From Lachnospira rogosae (GTDB lineage Bacteria; Bacillota; Clostridia; Lachnospirales; Lachnospiraceae), in contig NZ_JBBMER010000005.1 in NCBI RefSeq assembly GCF_040096455.1, forward strand, positions 1 to 64,000: 64,000 bases of DNA. The letters run 5' to 3'. Each line of letters begins with the position of its first letter. Within the stretch, counting starts at the first letter, position 1. The translations under genes and the position numbers were made by a program. This document shows, piece after piece, positions 6,332-15,739 of this stretch. A model generated the notes under the pieces. The model saw only the letters and a program-made list of their open reading frames with translations, searched no databases and was not told the DNA's origin.

Positions 6332-9247
6332 CTATAATTTCCTTATATTACTTGAATATATCAGCACTTCCAATATAAGCATAAGCGGAAGTGTTACTAT
6401 GCACCACAGTGATTCCCTAAGTGCTTCACACATACATATTCCAAGTAATTTCCCTCTTGTCATCCCCATTTTTCTAAAGAGAATGAACTTGCCGTGTCTG
6501 CTTTCTATCCTGTTTCTTATAATTATTGCCATTATAAGAAGCTGGATAATTATTACCGCCATTATAGTTATTCCATATTGCAGTATATTATTGACAAGCT
6601 GCGTTCTATATACATTCTTGCTGTCAACATTTGACTTATAAGTTATATTATTACTCTTAAGATAAAGTGCAACTTTGTTGTTAGTAGCAGAAAATGTTGA
6701 TGACAGGTCGTAATCTATCTTTATCTGATTATACTGTAATTCAAAATCTATTCCGTCTGTCAGTCCTTCTCCCGTAATTCTTAGCATAAGATCTTTCTGG
6801 TTATCAACCGCCTGCTTAGCAAGTTGCGTACTTGCAAGTGCTGTATAATAACCATAATCTGGCATTATACCATTAAAATCTTCCTTAACTTCATCTGTAA
6901 CTTTAATAACTGCTGCCACCTGAGGTGCTACACAGGCACCAAACATCGTTTCTACCTCTAAATCAGTCTGTGTGAAACTATATGTTGTACTTGCTGTATT
7001 AGGATTATCGTCATCTTTCAGTTCTACCTGTAAATCTATTTTTCCACTATTATTATATTTATTGAAAAATGGAATATCATATGGATATACTGCATTGCTT
7101 GATGTAATATACCCTCCTTTATTACACTGTCCAAATGGAACATTATAATAATTATAATATAATGTATCACCAGCTTTTAATGTATCATCATAATCACCCT
7201 CACAGTTATCCTGTATAAATACTATAACCTGTTTTCCACTTGCAAAGTCATCATAATTAATATTGGATTTATCAATATATTTGCTGGCTATATCATATAT
7301 TTCCTTTGTTGGATTTACATATTCTGTTGCAAATAAATACCGGCTTCCATAAGTCGGATCTTTCATAGTTTTAGCTATAGATGAAGCCTTCTGTGCAGCT
7401 ATAATCTTGTCAATTCCCATCTTATGATAGTCCTGGTTATCCCAGTACCATGTTCTTTCTGACTCAAATATAGAATAATCAATTGAAACTATACCCGGTA
7501 TTTCATTTAAACCATCTATAACATCAGATGACACACCTTCTATAATGCTATTATTACCATCTTTAGCCAAAGGCGAATTCATTATTGCACAATTAGACTT
7601 TATAATTCTATCTGGTGAATTATATGGTATAGATGTAAATAATGCTGTCATACCATTATCTAATATCAACTGGCGTAATTCATCATACGGAATATTATAT
7701 CTATTCCTGCTGTTGTATTCTTTATTGATAAGATCAACCTGTGTAAATTCGTCCATATTTAACGACTTAGCTGGATAGTTATCAAAATCTTTAAGGTAAG
7801 ATATATATATCATATCAGTTCTATAATTAGATGATGGTATGTCCAGATATCCATATATATCAGGAAGTGAATTATTTTTCTTATATTTATCAAATGATGT
7901 AGCTATCTTCATAACGCTGAATACAAGTACAACACAGATAAACAGTGAAAATAATCTTACACCTATTATCATTCCTACACCATCACGCTTCATAAGCCTG
8001 CTTGTAATTACACGGCTTAGATTAGATACCTTAAGGTTGGATTTTCTGCCTGATGTATTCTTATTACGAACCTCAATATTAACTATCTGCTTTTTGCTTC
8101 TTGCCTTAAGACGCTTCTCTTTAACTGTATCCATAACATTAGATAACAGTCCTACTATCTCCTCAACTACAACTGCTATTACAACAGAAGCAATACTTTT
8201 TAACACAATAGAAACATTAATTGTATAAAATGAAAATCCTGCCTTGCCTTCAAGTATGCCTCCTGCAATTCCTCCAGCCAAAAATGCTGCAATTATTCCT
8301 ATCAATGCTGCTGGAACTATTATCAAAGCATTTTCAATAATATACATTCTTCTAAGCTGTGAACTATCTGCACCTAAGGAAGCATATTTCTTATAAGATG
8401 ACTTTCTTGTATTCTTATACTCAATAAGCTGGTAAGAAAGTGCTGTTATTCCTATTGCCATAACTATTAAATACATATAAAGGTATATGCTTGTTGAACC
8501 CCAAGGCTTATAATCATATACACCTGAATTATATGTATAACTTTTTGATGTCTTCTCCTTTATAGAGTCAAATACTGCTTTGTAGTCATCAGTTTTTATT
8601 GAAGGCTTTATAGGATATAAGAACACCGAACGTATATCATAATTAAATTGTGATAATTCACTGTTCACTACAACTGCTGATGGTATCTGCTTTCCATTAT
8701 TCCATATATTAGTATAATTTCTGTATATACCAACAAGTGTATAAGTCTTTGTGTTTCTTTTCTCTTTGTTGCCTATGCTGTTATTGTCACAATATTTAAG
8801 ATTAATGCTCTCACCAATCTCACCGTTATAACCGAGTGTCAGAAGGGTGTTCCAGTCCATTGCTATCTCACCACTATTTTCTGGCTGTCTTCCTTCATCA
8901 AGCTTTATATGTGACTGTGCAAGAAACTCTGATGAAAAGCTTCCTACATAAAAGCCTGTACTCTGCCAGTCATCGTTAAGAACATTAACGCTTCTTGACA
9001 CCTTTACCGGCTGTTCAATATAAATGTGGTCTGTAAGATTACTATCTGGCTGCCTGCTTCCTATATCCATAATAAACCAGTCGCCAAATCTGTCTTTATT
9101 GGACTGCATCTGCCACTGATACATATTTTCCTGAAATATAAGAACTGCTGTTACAAAAAATACTGCAAATAATGTTGTAAGTGCAGCTCTTATAATCTGC
9201 CTGTATCTTCTTTTTACGCTTTTAAATGTTATTTTTAGAATATTCAC
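6332..9247 (-). CDS. FtsX-like ABC permease, large extracellular domain
   Basis: A 971-aa membrane protein. One TM segment lies near residues 18-38, followed by a roughly 200-residue extracellular domain, three TM segments around 255-375, one near 430-450, a second large extracellular region (about 455-870) and three TM segments at the end (about 885-960). This is the MacB/FtsX arrangement duplicated, as in bacitracin- and lantibiotic-type exporters. The start is a GTG at 9247; the nearest strong ribosome site (AAAGGAG) is about 30 bases upstream, so the start is less certain. Likely works with the ATPase at 5556-6221 and is controlled by the two-component system upstream. The substrate is unknown, peptides being the family precedent. 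Confidence 0.85.
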   Translation of the reverse strand: MNILKITFKSVKRRYRQIIRAALTTLFAVFFVTAVLIFQENMYQWQMQSNKDRFGDWFIMDIGSRQPDSNLTDHIYIEQPVKVSRSVNVLNDDWQSTGFYVGSFSSEFLAQSHIKLDEGRQPENSGEIAMDWNTLLTLGYNGEIGESINLKYCDNNSIGNKEKRNTKTYTLVGIYRNYTNIWNNGKQIPSAVVVNSELSQFNYDIRSVFLYPIKPSIKTDDYKAVFDSIKEKTSKSYTYNSGVYDYKPWGSTSIYLYMYLIVMAIGITALSYQLIEYKNTRKSSYKKYASLGADSSQLRRMYIIENALIIVPAALIGIIAAFLAGGIAGGILEGKAGFSFYTINVSIVLKSIASVVIAVVVEEIVGLLSNVMDTVKEKRLKARSKKQIVNIEVRNKNTSGRKSNLKVSNLSRVITSRLMKRDGVGMIIGVRLFSLFICVVLVFSVMKIATSFDKYKKNNSLPDIYGYLDIPSSNYRTDMIYISYLKDFDNYPAKSLNMDEFTQVDLINKEYNSRNRYNIPYDELRQLILDNGMTALFTSIPYNSPDRIIKSNCAIMNSPLAKDGNNSIIEGVSSDVIDGLNEIPGIVSIDYSIFESERTWYWDNQDYHKMGIDKIIAAQKASSIAKTMKDPTYGSRYLFATEYVNPTKEIYDIASKYIDKSNINYDDFASGKQVIVFIQDNCEGDYDDTLKAGDTLYYNYYNVPFGQCNKGGYITSSNAVYPYDIPFFNKYNNSGKIDLQVELKDDDNPNTASTTYSFTQTDLEVETMFGACVAPQVAAVIKVTDEVKEDFNGIMPDYGYYTALASTQLAKQAVDNQKDLMLRITGEGLTDGIDFELQYNQIKIDYDLSSTFSATNNKVALYLKSNNITYKSNVDSKNVYRTQLVNNILQYGITIMAVIIIQLLIMAIIIRNRIESRHGKFILFRKMGMTRGKLLGICMCEALRESLWCIVTLPLMLILEVLIYSSNIRKL

Positions 9248-9289
9248 GTCATTACTCTGATATTAATACCAGCCACTCCTTTCTTTTAG

Positions 9290-9331
9290 GTTATAACTAG
9301 AATACCCTATGAATCTTACAGCAATCTTACA
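9290..9331 (-). promoter_or_regulatory. Response-regulator direct-repeat operator before the ABC permease
   Basis: On the minus strand TGTAAGATT occurs twice, 11 bp apart (9331-9323 and 9320-9312), the spacing used by OmpR-family dimers. The likely -10 (TATAAC, 9295-9290) places its -35 region over the proximal repeat, and no good -35 hexamer is present, which fits an activator-dependent promoter. The cognate regulator would be the protein encoded at 10564-11274. Confidence 0.6.
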
Positions 9332-9355
9332 ATCGTTATTATATTGGTATAGTTA

Positions 9356-10579
9356 TTATTTTGCTTTTCTTTTCATATTATATTTAGGTATAATTATCCT
9401 GAAGCTTACTCCCCTGCCGTCTTCATTATTATTGACACTTACGCTTCCGTGATGTGCCTCAATTATAAGCTTTGAAAGATTAAGGCCTATTCCTGTATGC
9501 AGGGAATTATAGCTTTTTCCACTCTCGAACCTGTTAAATATATTATCAAGCTTATCCTTAGCAATTCCATTTCCATCATCTTTTATTGTTATAATGCACT
9601 TATCAGCATTGCATACGGCATTTATATCCACATTTTCTGCTTCTTCACTGCAATTCTGTACTATATTAATAAATGCTTCCAACAGCCACTCCTCATCTGC
9701 ATTAATAAAGTAATATTCATCATTACAATATGAAGTTATATTACAATTATTAACAACAGGCACTTCTGATATGACTTCATTAATAAATTCATTAACATTA
9801 ATATCATCTTCTGTTAATACAATCTTCCCCGACTCCATTCGGCTTAATTTCAACAGCCTTGTGATAAAATCCCTTATCCTGTATGTCTGCCTGAAACATT
9901 CATTCAGATTATTAATAAGCTTTTCATTATTGGACAGACCTGTATCTGTAAACCCTTTTCCAGTCTCCGCTTCTGACTTTTCCCCTGACATATCGGAATT
10001 AATCTGTAACTGTGACATATTGGCGTTAAGCTGTTCCTCCATCATATCAAGCGACAGGCTTAACGCTGTAAGCGGTGTCTTTATCTGATGTGCTATATTT
10101 TCCGTAAAATCCTGTAACTGTCTGCTACGCTTCTCCATATATGTTCTGTACGCACCAAGTTCTTTTGATATATTCTCATTATCTTCCTTTAATTTATTCA
10201 TATATGAGTACACATCATTATGTCCGATTTTTACAATATTATATATTGTAAAAGCAAGCAGTATAACCATAATTCCAATAATTACGGCAAATGGAATATA
10301 TTCTCCGCCATATAAGAACATATACCACGCACCATTTCTTGTATAACCTGCCTCCTGCAATATAGCCGAATAATCTGCTGTGCCCGTGTGACCTTGTCTT
10401 CCATAAAATAATATGTACAGAAGCTGTTTGCCTGCTTCTTTATTGACACCATACAGGGTTGTTGCCATATATCTTACCCTATATTCATAATATATTGTGA
10501 TAACTGATACTACTACCACAGTTGCAAGAAACATACCTATAGTATACACATATAATCTCTTTTTTATCGCTCTCTCCAT
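9356..10579 (-). CDS. Sensor histidine kinase
   Basis: A 407-aa membrane kinase. TM1 is about residues 10-30, followed by a short extracellular loop of about 55 residues and TM2 at about 95-115. A coiled-coil linker leads to the dimerisation domain with phospho-acceptor His164 in ENIAHQIKTPLTAL. The catalytic domain has an N-box around NIVQNCSEEA, a G1 box DDGNGIAKDKLDNIF and the GIGLNLSKLI region. Its start overlaps the response regulator by 16 bp, so the two are co-translated partners. It probably senses an envelope signal and controls the adjoining ABC transporter. Confidence 0.92.
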   Translation of the reverse strand: MERAIKKRLYVYTIGMFLATVVVVSVITIYYEYRVRYMATTLYGVNKEAGKQLLYILFYGRQGHTGTADYSAILQEAGYTRNGAWYMFLYGGEYIPFAVIIGIMVILLAFTIYNIVKIGHNDVYSYMNKLKEDNENISKELGAYRTYMEKRSRQLQDFTENIAHQIKTPLTALSLSLDMMEEQLNANMSQLQINSDMSGEKSEAETGKGFTDTGLSNNEKLINNLNECFRQTYRIRDFITRLLKLSRMESGKIVLTEDDINVNEFINEVISEVPVVNNCNITSYCNDEYYFINADEEWLLEAFINIVQNCSEEAENVDINAVCNADKCIITIKDDGNGIAKDKLDNIFNRFESGKSYNSLHTGIGLNLSKLIIEAHHGSVSVNNNEDGRGVSFRIIIPKYNMKRKAK

Positions 10580-11274
10580 CTGTATCCCACTCCCCTTATA
10601 GTATCTATATAATTCTTGTCCGAATTATCCATTTTCCCAAGCTTGGTCTTTAACCTGCTCACTGTTACTGTCAAAGTATTATCCTCAACAAATGTTCCCG
10701 TCCTGTCCCATAATTTCTGAAAAAATACTTCTCTTCTCACAATAAGGCCGCGGTTACATACAAGTATCTCTAATAATGCAAATTCTGTAGGTGATAACTG
10801 TATATCCTTCGCAGCTTTCTTTATTGTAAGATTATCAAAATTAATAACAAGCGAACCTAATGTATATATATTAGAATTGCTTTTATCCATATTGGAAATA
10901 CTTTTATCAAGCATAGCCTGTCTTCTTAAATTGGCACTTATTCTTGATAAAAGCTCAGATACCCTGAAAGGCTTCGTTATATAATCATCACCGCCTATAT
11001 CAAGCCCTTTTGTTATGCTGTCCTCATCATCGCACGAAGTTAAGAATATAACCGGTGTCACACAGCCTTCACTGCGAAGCTTTTCGCATACACTAAATCC
11101 ATCTCCGTCTGGTAAATACACATCTAAAAGGTATAAGTCTGTATTCTCACTATCAATTTTATTAAAACTACTGATATCAGCACTTTCTATAACCTCATAC
11201 CCTTTATCACGCAGAAGCTGTGATAACTGTCCTCTTATAACTTCATCATCTTCTAATATATTTATTACTGCCAT
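10564..11274 (-). CDS. OmpR/PhoB-family response regulator
   Basis: A 236-aa DNA-binding regulator. The receiver domain (1-120) has the acidic pair in ILEDDEV, phospho-accepting Asp51 in YLLDVYLPDGDGF, a Thr/Ser switch in FLTSCDD and the conserved Lys in YITKPF. The winged-helix C-terminal domain (about 135-236) contains LSPTEFALLEILVCNRG and the recognition-helix segment TLTVTVSRLKTKLG. It lies six bp after the FUSC-like gene and overlaps the kinase gene. The likely target is the direct-repeat site at 9312-9331. Confidence 0.94.
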   Translation of the reverse strand: MAVINILEDDEVIRGQLSQLLRDKGYEVIESADISSFNKIDSENTDLYLLDVYLPDGDGFSVCEKLRSEGCVTPVIFLTSCDDEDSITKGLDIGGDDYITKPFRVSELLSRISANLRRQAMLDKSISNMDKSNSNIYTLGSLVINFDNLTIKKAAKDIQLSPTEFALLEILVCNRGLIVRREVFFQKLWDRTGTFVEDNTLTVTVSRLKTKLGKMDNSDKNYIDTIRGVGYRWRER

Positions 11275-11280
11275 TATTCT

Positions 11281-12282
11281 TTAACCTTTCCAGTAATGTT
11301 TTCTTTGTATCTTATCAAGATTATTTATAAAATGCTGTTTGTATAACAGAAAATCTTCTATATCCATTAACACATGATATAACAACGCACTACTTTCAAA
11401 TTCTTCTCTTGTCACTGGCAGTTCTTCATTCTTTAAATGTGAAATCAAGCCTTTTAACCTGACAAGCTGTTCCTGTGGATTATTATATTCTGTTATGTTA
11501 TCAGCCAGATACAATAAATACTCTGCAACTATTTTAGCATTTTTCGGCATAGTTCGCATCTTTTTCATTTCATAATGAAGATTATGTAATATCTGACACT
11601 GGTTCTTTCTTAATTCAAAGTATGATATATAATATTCCGGATGTGAATAAAATGTATTATTCTGGTACTCATATGCTTCTTTTATGCAATCCTGTATATC
11701 CTCTTCCAATGTTTTTATATTGTCCCATACATTTATCTCCATTTTTTTATTTGATAAATATGCTGAAAGTGTGCATATGAACATCTGCATTTTATTCTCA
11801 ATTTTCCTCATATTAGCAACAATATGCTTTTTATGCCCATAATTGCCATTAAAAAGATTAAACACTATTGCAAAACCAACTCCAACAAGAACAATCCCCA
11901 GTTCGTTCCATACCGCCATATCATTAAAATTCTCATAAGTAACAAGATGTGCCGCTATAACACCATTAACAGATATTGTCGCTCTCCAGTTAAGTATCTC
12001 CGCCATAAATACAATTAAAGTAAGCAATATTCCATATGCAATCCACATACTGCTAATATTGGTAAATAAAATCCATCCTGCAAGTACTGTTATTAAAAAT
12101 GAAGCTATCCTGCTTCCAGAAAGTCTTATTGTTTCCCACTTTGAATTCATAAGTGAAAGCAACGTTATAGTTCCAGCCGATACTGCGTAATTAAGTCCCA
12201 ATTTCTGTGCCGTATAAAGTGAAAGACTGCTGCCTATTCCTATTTTAAGAGATAATAATATTATTTTCCTATATCTATTCAT
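11281..12282 (-). CDS. Aromatic acid exporter / FUSC-like membrane protein
   Basis: A 333-aa protein with an N-terminal membrane domain of about five or six segments (residues 10-150) and a C-terminal cytoplasmic alpha-helical region. The N-terminal pattern, LGLNYAVSAGTITLLSL followed by further helices, fits the ArAE_1/FUSC half-transporter family seen as YgaE/YqjA-like proteins in Firmicutes. The ATG at 12282 is chosen because GGAGG lies just before it and overlaps the alternative start at 12297. It is the first gene of the transcript that continues into the response regulator and kinase, an uncommon partner, so the exporter may share the same stress signal. Substrate unknown. Confidence 0.75.
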   Translation of the reverse strand: MNRYRKIILLSLKIGIGSSLSLYTAQKLGLNYAVSAGTITLLSLMNSKWETIRLSGSRIASFLITVLAGWILFTNISSMWIAYGILLTLIVFMAEILNWRATISVNGVIAAHLVTYENFNDMAVWNELGIVLVGVGFAIVFNLFNGNYGHKKHIVANMRKIENKMQMFICTLSAYLSNKKMEINVWDNIKTLEEDIQDCIKEAYEYQNNTFYSHPEYYISYFELRKNQCQILHNLHYEMKKMRTMPKNAKIVAEYLLYLADNITEYNNPQEQLVRLKGLISHLKNEELPVTREEFESSALLYHVLMDIEDFLLYKQHFINNLDKIQRKHYWKG

Positions 12283-12754
12283 ATAACATACCTCCATTCT
12301 TTTTTATTGTTCTTTTTCTATCCATCTTTTTTATGCATTTTTGTATACACTATTAATCTTAATCATTTTATATACATTATATAAAACAAAGGACTGTTAC
12401 ATCTTTTGACTTTGATGCAACAGCCCTCTGCCTTTAATATTAGGTTTAGGTTTAATGTAAGTATAAATATAGATTAATACTTTATCTTTTGTATTGTGTT
12501 TTTATAAATTATGGTTTATTGGCAATTACAAACCATAATTTACCGATGATTATACACCATTTATTACTGGTTAGAAGTTGTTTGCACCAGCATTATTATA
12601 TTTTGAACAAACATATGTTATATAAATAATCACATTGCTATATAACCTATGCTCGTTCTATATATAAACATTGTGTATTGCACATTATACACAACGTATA
12701 TATCCTTCATAATCAGTTTGATTATTTGTCAGATATCGCTGTTATTCAGCTGAA
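12283..12754. other. Intergenic region between fumarase and FUSC-like genes
   Basis: AT-rich and without a credible ORF. It holds the terminator hairpin at 12391-12426 and a perfect 12-bp inverted repeat (AAATTATGGTTT at 12506-12517 with its complement at 12530-12541) whose role is unclear; it lacks a U-tract on either strand. Confidence 0.6.
12380..12426 (-). terminator. Terminator of the fumarase transcript
   Basis: On the minus strand GGGCTGTTGCATC (12426-12414) pairs with GATGTAACAGTCC (12403-12391), two positions being G-U pairs that form only in this orientation, then TTTGTTTTATA follows. It sits about 330 bp after the fumB stop. Confidence 0.75.
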
Positions 12755-13381
12755 TTATTTAATAAATCCAACCTGCTTAGAGATTTCCTCTATAGCTTTA
12801 TCCTTTTTCTGGTTGAATATAACTTTGTTCTCCTCGAACATATTGTTGCCCTGTGTATCTATTGATACGATAAGTGGGCCAAATTCCTTAACCCGGCAGT
12901 TCCAGAGTGTTTCAGGCATTCCTAAGTCACGCCATTCTGCTCTTACAATTTCTTCTACTTCTGTAGCTGCCACAACTGCATTTCCTGCTGGAAATACACA
13001 ATGAATAGCACCGAATTCTTTGCAGGCTCTCTCTGTGTTCTCTTTCATACCTCCTTTTCCAATAATAACTCTTACTCCTGTAAGCTTAACAAATTCGTAC
13101 TCGAACTTCTCCATTCTCATACTTGTTGTTGGTCCTACAGATACCATCTCGAACTTGTCATTCTCTAATGGTCTGATAATTGGACCTGCGTGGAATATAG
13201 CATTATTTCTTACATCTACAGGAAGTTCTCTTCCTTCTTCCACCAATCTTCTGTGTGCAACATCACGGCAGGTTGTCATACTGCCATCAAGATATACGAT
13301 GTCACCAACTTTAATATCCTTTAAATCCTCTGCTGATACAGGAGTAATAAGTACCTTTTTACCATTTCTCATCTCTACCAT
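12755..13381 (-). CDS. Fumarate hydratase / tartrate dehydratase, beta subunit
   Basis: The swivelling beta subunit of two-component class I (4Fe-4S) hydro-lyases, 208 aa. It carries the family patterns GDIVYLDG, HAGPIIRP, VGPTTSMRME and IGKGGM. It interconverts fumarate and malate, or dehydrates L-tartrate, together with the alpha subunit. The ATG overlaps the alpha stop by one base (TAATG), indicating translational coupling. The beta subunits of fumarase and tartrate dehydratase are too alike to separate by eye. Confidence 0.92.
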   Translation of the reverse strand: MVEMRNGKKVLITPVSAEDLKDIKVGDIVYLDGSMTTCRDVAHRRLVEEGRELPVDVRNNAIFHAGPIIRPLENDKFEMVSVGPTTSMRMEKFEYEFVKLTGVRVIIGKGGMKENTERACKEFGAIHCVFPAGNAVVAATEVEEIVRAEWRDLGMPETLWNCRVKEFGPLIVSIDTQGNNMFEENKVIFNQKKDKAIEEISKQVGFIK

Positions 13382-14280
13382 TATAAAGTCACCTCCGAAT
13401 GTGTTGTAATTGTATAATTAAGGTCTTTATCAAAGATAATATGGCCTCTTCTATGGCTCCAGCAGCCAACATTAACGGCTACACCTATTGCTGATGGGTG
13501 TCGGGCTGTATTTTCAATATTAACACCCATAACAGAATATTTTCCGCCCATACCCTGAGGTCCTAAGCCTATAGAGTTAATTCCATCTTCAAGAAGTCTT
13601 TCCATTTTGGCAGCTCTCTCATTGTCATTATGTGAGCCAATTGGTCTCATAAGTGCTTTCTTTGAAAGTAATGCTGCTGTTTCTACAGAAGTTGCAACAC
13701 CAACACCAACTAAAAGTGGAGGACATGCATTAAGTCCATAGCTTGTCATTACATCTAATACGAATTTAGTAACGCCCTCGTAACCTTCACCTGGCATAAG
13801 TACCATAGCCTTGCCTGGAAGTGTACAGCCGCCGCCAGCCATATATGTATAGATTTCGCACTGGTCACTGTTAGGAACAATATCCCAGAATACTGTAGGT
13901 GTTCCCTTACCAACATTCTTACCTGTATTATATTCATCAAATGTTTCTACACTATTATGTCTTAATGGTGCTTCAAATGTTGCCTGTACAACTGCTTCTT
14001 TAAGAAGCCCCTCAAGTTCATCTATAAGTGGGAATTTAGTTCCACATTTTACCCAGAACTGTAATACACCTGTATCCTGACAGCTTGGGCGGTTAAGCTC
14101 TACTGCTAACTTCTGATTCTCAAACATTGTATTGTAGATTGTCTTCGATAATGGACTATCTTCCTTATCTCTTAACTCCTCAAGCTTCGCAATTACATCA
14201 TCTGGTAATTTCTTAGCTGTATAGGCAATAAACTTTGCCATATAATCTGTAAGCTGTTTTACCTGTGCTTCTTTTGACAT
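13381..14280 (-). CDS. Fumarate hydratase / tartrate dehydratase, alpha subunit (4Fe-4S)
   Basis: The catalytic, oxygen-sensitive iron-sulfur subunit, 299 aa. Three cysteines in conserved settings, RPSCQDTG, NACPPLLVG and VNVGCWSHRR, are the expected cluster ligands. It is followed directly by beta and preceded by a DASS-type dicarboxylate transporter on the same strand, so the operon probably imports and converts a C4 acid (fumarate, malate, succinate or tartrate). The start has GGAGG close by (AAGGAGGAATTAATATG). Length is normal for split class I fumarases. Confidence 0.92.
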   Translation of the reverse strand: MSKEAQVKQLTDYMAKFIAYTAKKLPDDVIAKLEELRDKEDSPLSKTIYNTMFENQKLAVELNRPSCQDTGVLQFWVKCGTKFPLIDELEGLLKEAVVQATFEAPLRHNSVETFDEYNTGKNVGKGTPTVFWDIVPNSDQCEIYTYMAGGGCTLPGKAMVLMPGEGYEGVTKFVLDVMTSYGLNACPPLLVGVGVATSVETAALLSKKALMRPIGSHNDNERAAKMERLLEDGINSIGLGPQGMGGKYSVMGVNIENTARHPSAIGVAVNVGCWSHRRGHIIFDKDLNYTITTHSEVTL

Positions 14281-14390
14281 ATTAATTCCTCCTTCAAATT
14301 CCTGTAAAATATTTTGTTAGTTTAATTAGTCTGTTTTATCTTTTATGTTTTATTTATCAATCTTCTCTTGTTTTAAGCCTGATTATTATA

Positions 14391-14475
14391 CTCAGCTTAA
14401 TTTGCTTAACATCTGGATTAGCCTGCTTAATACCTGGCTTAATCTGTTTAATATCTGGCTTAGTCTGCTAAGCTT
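14391..14475 (-). repeat. Four tandem 21-22 bp repeats just after the transporter stop
   Basis: Four degenerate copies (14391-14412, 14413-14433, 14434-14454, 14455-14475) share CTGGCTTA-N3-TGNTTAA-like sequence. The array ends on the stop codon of the transporter gene. Read on the minus strand in that gene's frame, beyond TAA and a TAG two codons later, the repeats spell a heptapeptide pattern KPDIKQI / KPGIKQA / NPDVKQI. No ribosome site is seen for it. Confidence 0.7.
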
Positions 14476-15739
14476 AAGGGAAGAATGGATACATAATTGG
14501 GAGTAATATCATACTTACTATTGTTGATACTACTATAAGTGGTATTCCTGCCTTGGCATAATCTTTAAATGTATAACCTCCTGCACCTATTACCATTGTG
14601 TTAGCTGGCATTCCAATAGGTGTTGCATATGCACAAGAGCCGCCGATTACACAAGCCATAAGCACTGCACTTGGGTCAGCACCTATTCCTGTGGCAATTG
14701 ATAAACATATAGGAGCCATAAGTGCTGTTGTTGCTGTGTTACTCATAAAGTTAGTTAATACACAGCAGAGCATAAATACTACAAATGTTAAAAGGTATGG
14801 CGATGGATTATCTCCTAAAAGTCCTATTACCTTATTGGCTATCATCTCACCTGCACCTGATTTGGAAAGTGCAGATGCTAATGAAAGTGTTCCACCGAAT
14901 AAGAATATTGTCTTTAAATCAATTGACTTTAATGCCTGCTTTTCTGATATTACACCAGTTACTATCAATGCTAAAGCTCCGATACATCCTGTTATGCAAA
15001 GCTTTATTCCAATCTTGTCCTCAAATATCATCCCCAGTAATGTAAGGATAAGTATTATAAGCGATAACCACTGCTTCCATTTTTGAACATCACTGAAATC
15101 TGTCTTATTACCATAACCTGAGTCCTCACTTGGCTTTGTATCTGGTAATAATTTGTATCCTACTAATGCGAAGAATATTATTCCAGCTATTAATATTGGA
15201 ACGCCTACCTTGGCATAATCGAAAAATCCAAACGACTTGCCAATCTCCTGCATAGTTGACTGTGCGATAAGATTACCCGGTGCACCTATAAGTGAGAGAT
15301 TACCTCCCATAGCAGCTGCAAATACAAGCGGCATTAAAAGTTTAGACCTTGAATAACCTGACTTTGCTGCTATTCCGATTACTACCGGAATAAGAACTGC
15401 TGCTGTTCCAGTGTTTGATAACACCCCGCTCATAACACCTACAATTACCATAATTGCAATTATGAGCTGTTTCTCTGACTTAGCAAAATGTGTTACAACT
15501 CCACCTATCTTATTAGCCATTCCTGTTTCAAATAATGCTCCACCTACTATAAACATTGCTACAAATAATATTACATTACTGTCTATAAATCCTGAAAAAG
15601 CTGTTTTCCAATCAAGAACCCCTGTGATAACCAGCCCCACGCAGACTATCATTGATGTTACTCCAAGTGGAAGTTTCTCCCATATGAACATTATGATTGC
15701 AAACAACAAAAATATTAACGTTATTGTTGCGTGACTCAT
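14474..15739 (-). CDS. SLC13/DASS-family anion transporter
   Basis: A 421-aa inner-membrane transporter with about eleven hydrophobic segments. Duplicated signature-like loops SNTGTAAVLIPVVIG (first half) and SNTATTALMAPICLS (second half) are the SNT substrate/Na+-binding motifs of the DASS group, which carries dicarboxylates, tartrate or sulfate. The ATG at 15739 is preferred over the TTG at 15742 because GGAGGAA is well placed. It lies upstream of the fumarase genes on the same strand (gap of about 190 bp with tandem repeats), with a divergent LysR regulator. Best guess is C4-dicarboxylate or tartrate uptake or exchange. Confidence 0.88.
   Translation of the reverse strand: MSHATITLIFLLFAIIMFIWEKLPLGVTSMIVCVGLVITGVLDWKTAFSGFIDSNVILFVAMFIVGGALFETGMANKIGGVVTHFAKSEKQLIIAIMVIVGVMSGVLSNTGTAAVLIPVVIGIAAKSGYSRSKLLMPLVFAAAMGGNLSLIGAPGNLIAQSTMQEIGKSFGFFDYAKVGVPILIAGIIFFALVGYKLLPDTKPSEDSGYGNKTDFSDVQKWKQWLSLIILILTLLGMIFEDKIGIKLCITGCIGALALIVTGVISEKQALKSIDLKTIFLFGGTLSLASALSKSGAGEMIANKVIGLLGDNPSPYLLTFVVFMLCCVLTNFMSNTATTALMAPICLSIATGIGADPSAVLMACVIGGSCAYATPIGMPANTMVIGAGGYTFKDYAKAGIPLIVVSTIVSMILLPIMYPFFP

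Noticed and set aside
6399..8228. Several plus-strand open frames of 60-130 codons inside the permease gene
   Set aside because: They are shadows of the long minus-strand frame, lacking ribosome sites and with biased hydrophobic composition.
12506..12541. Perfect 12-bp inverted repeat as a terminator
   Set aside because: No U-tract on either strand; the terminator for the fumarase transcript is better placed at 12391-12426.
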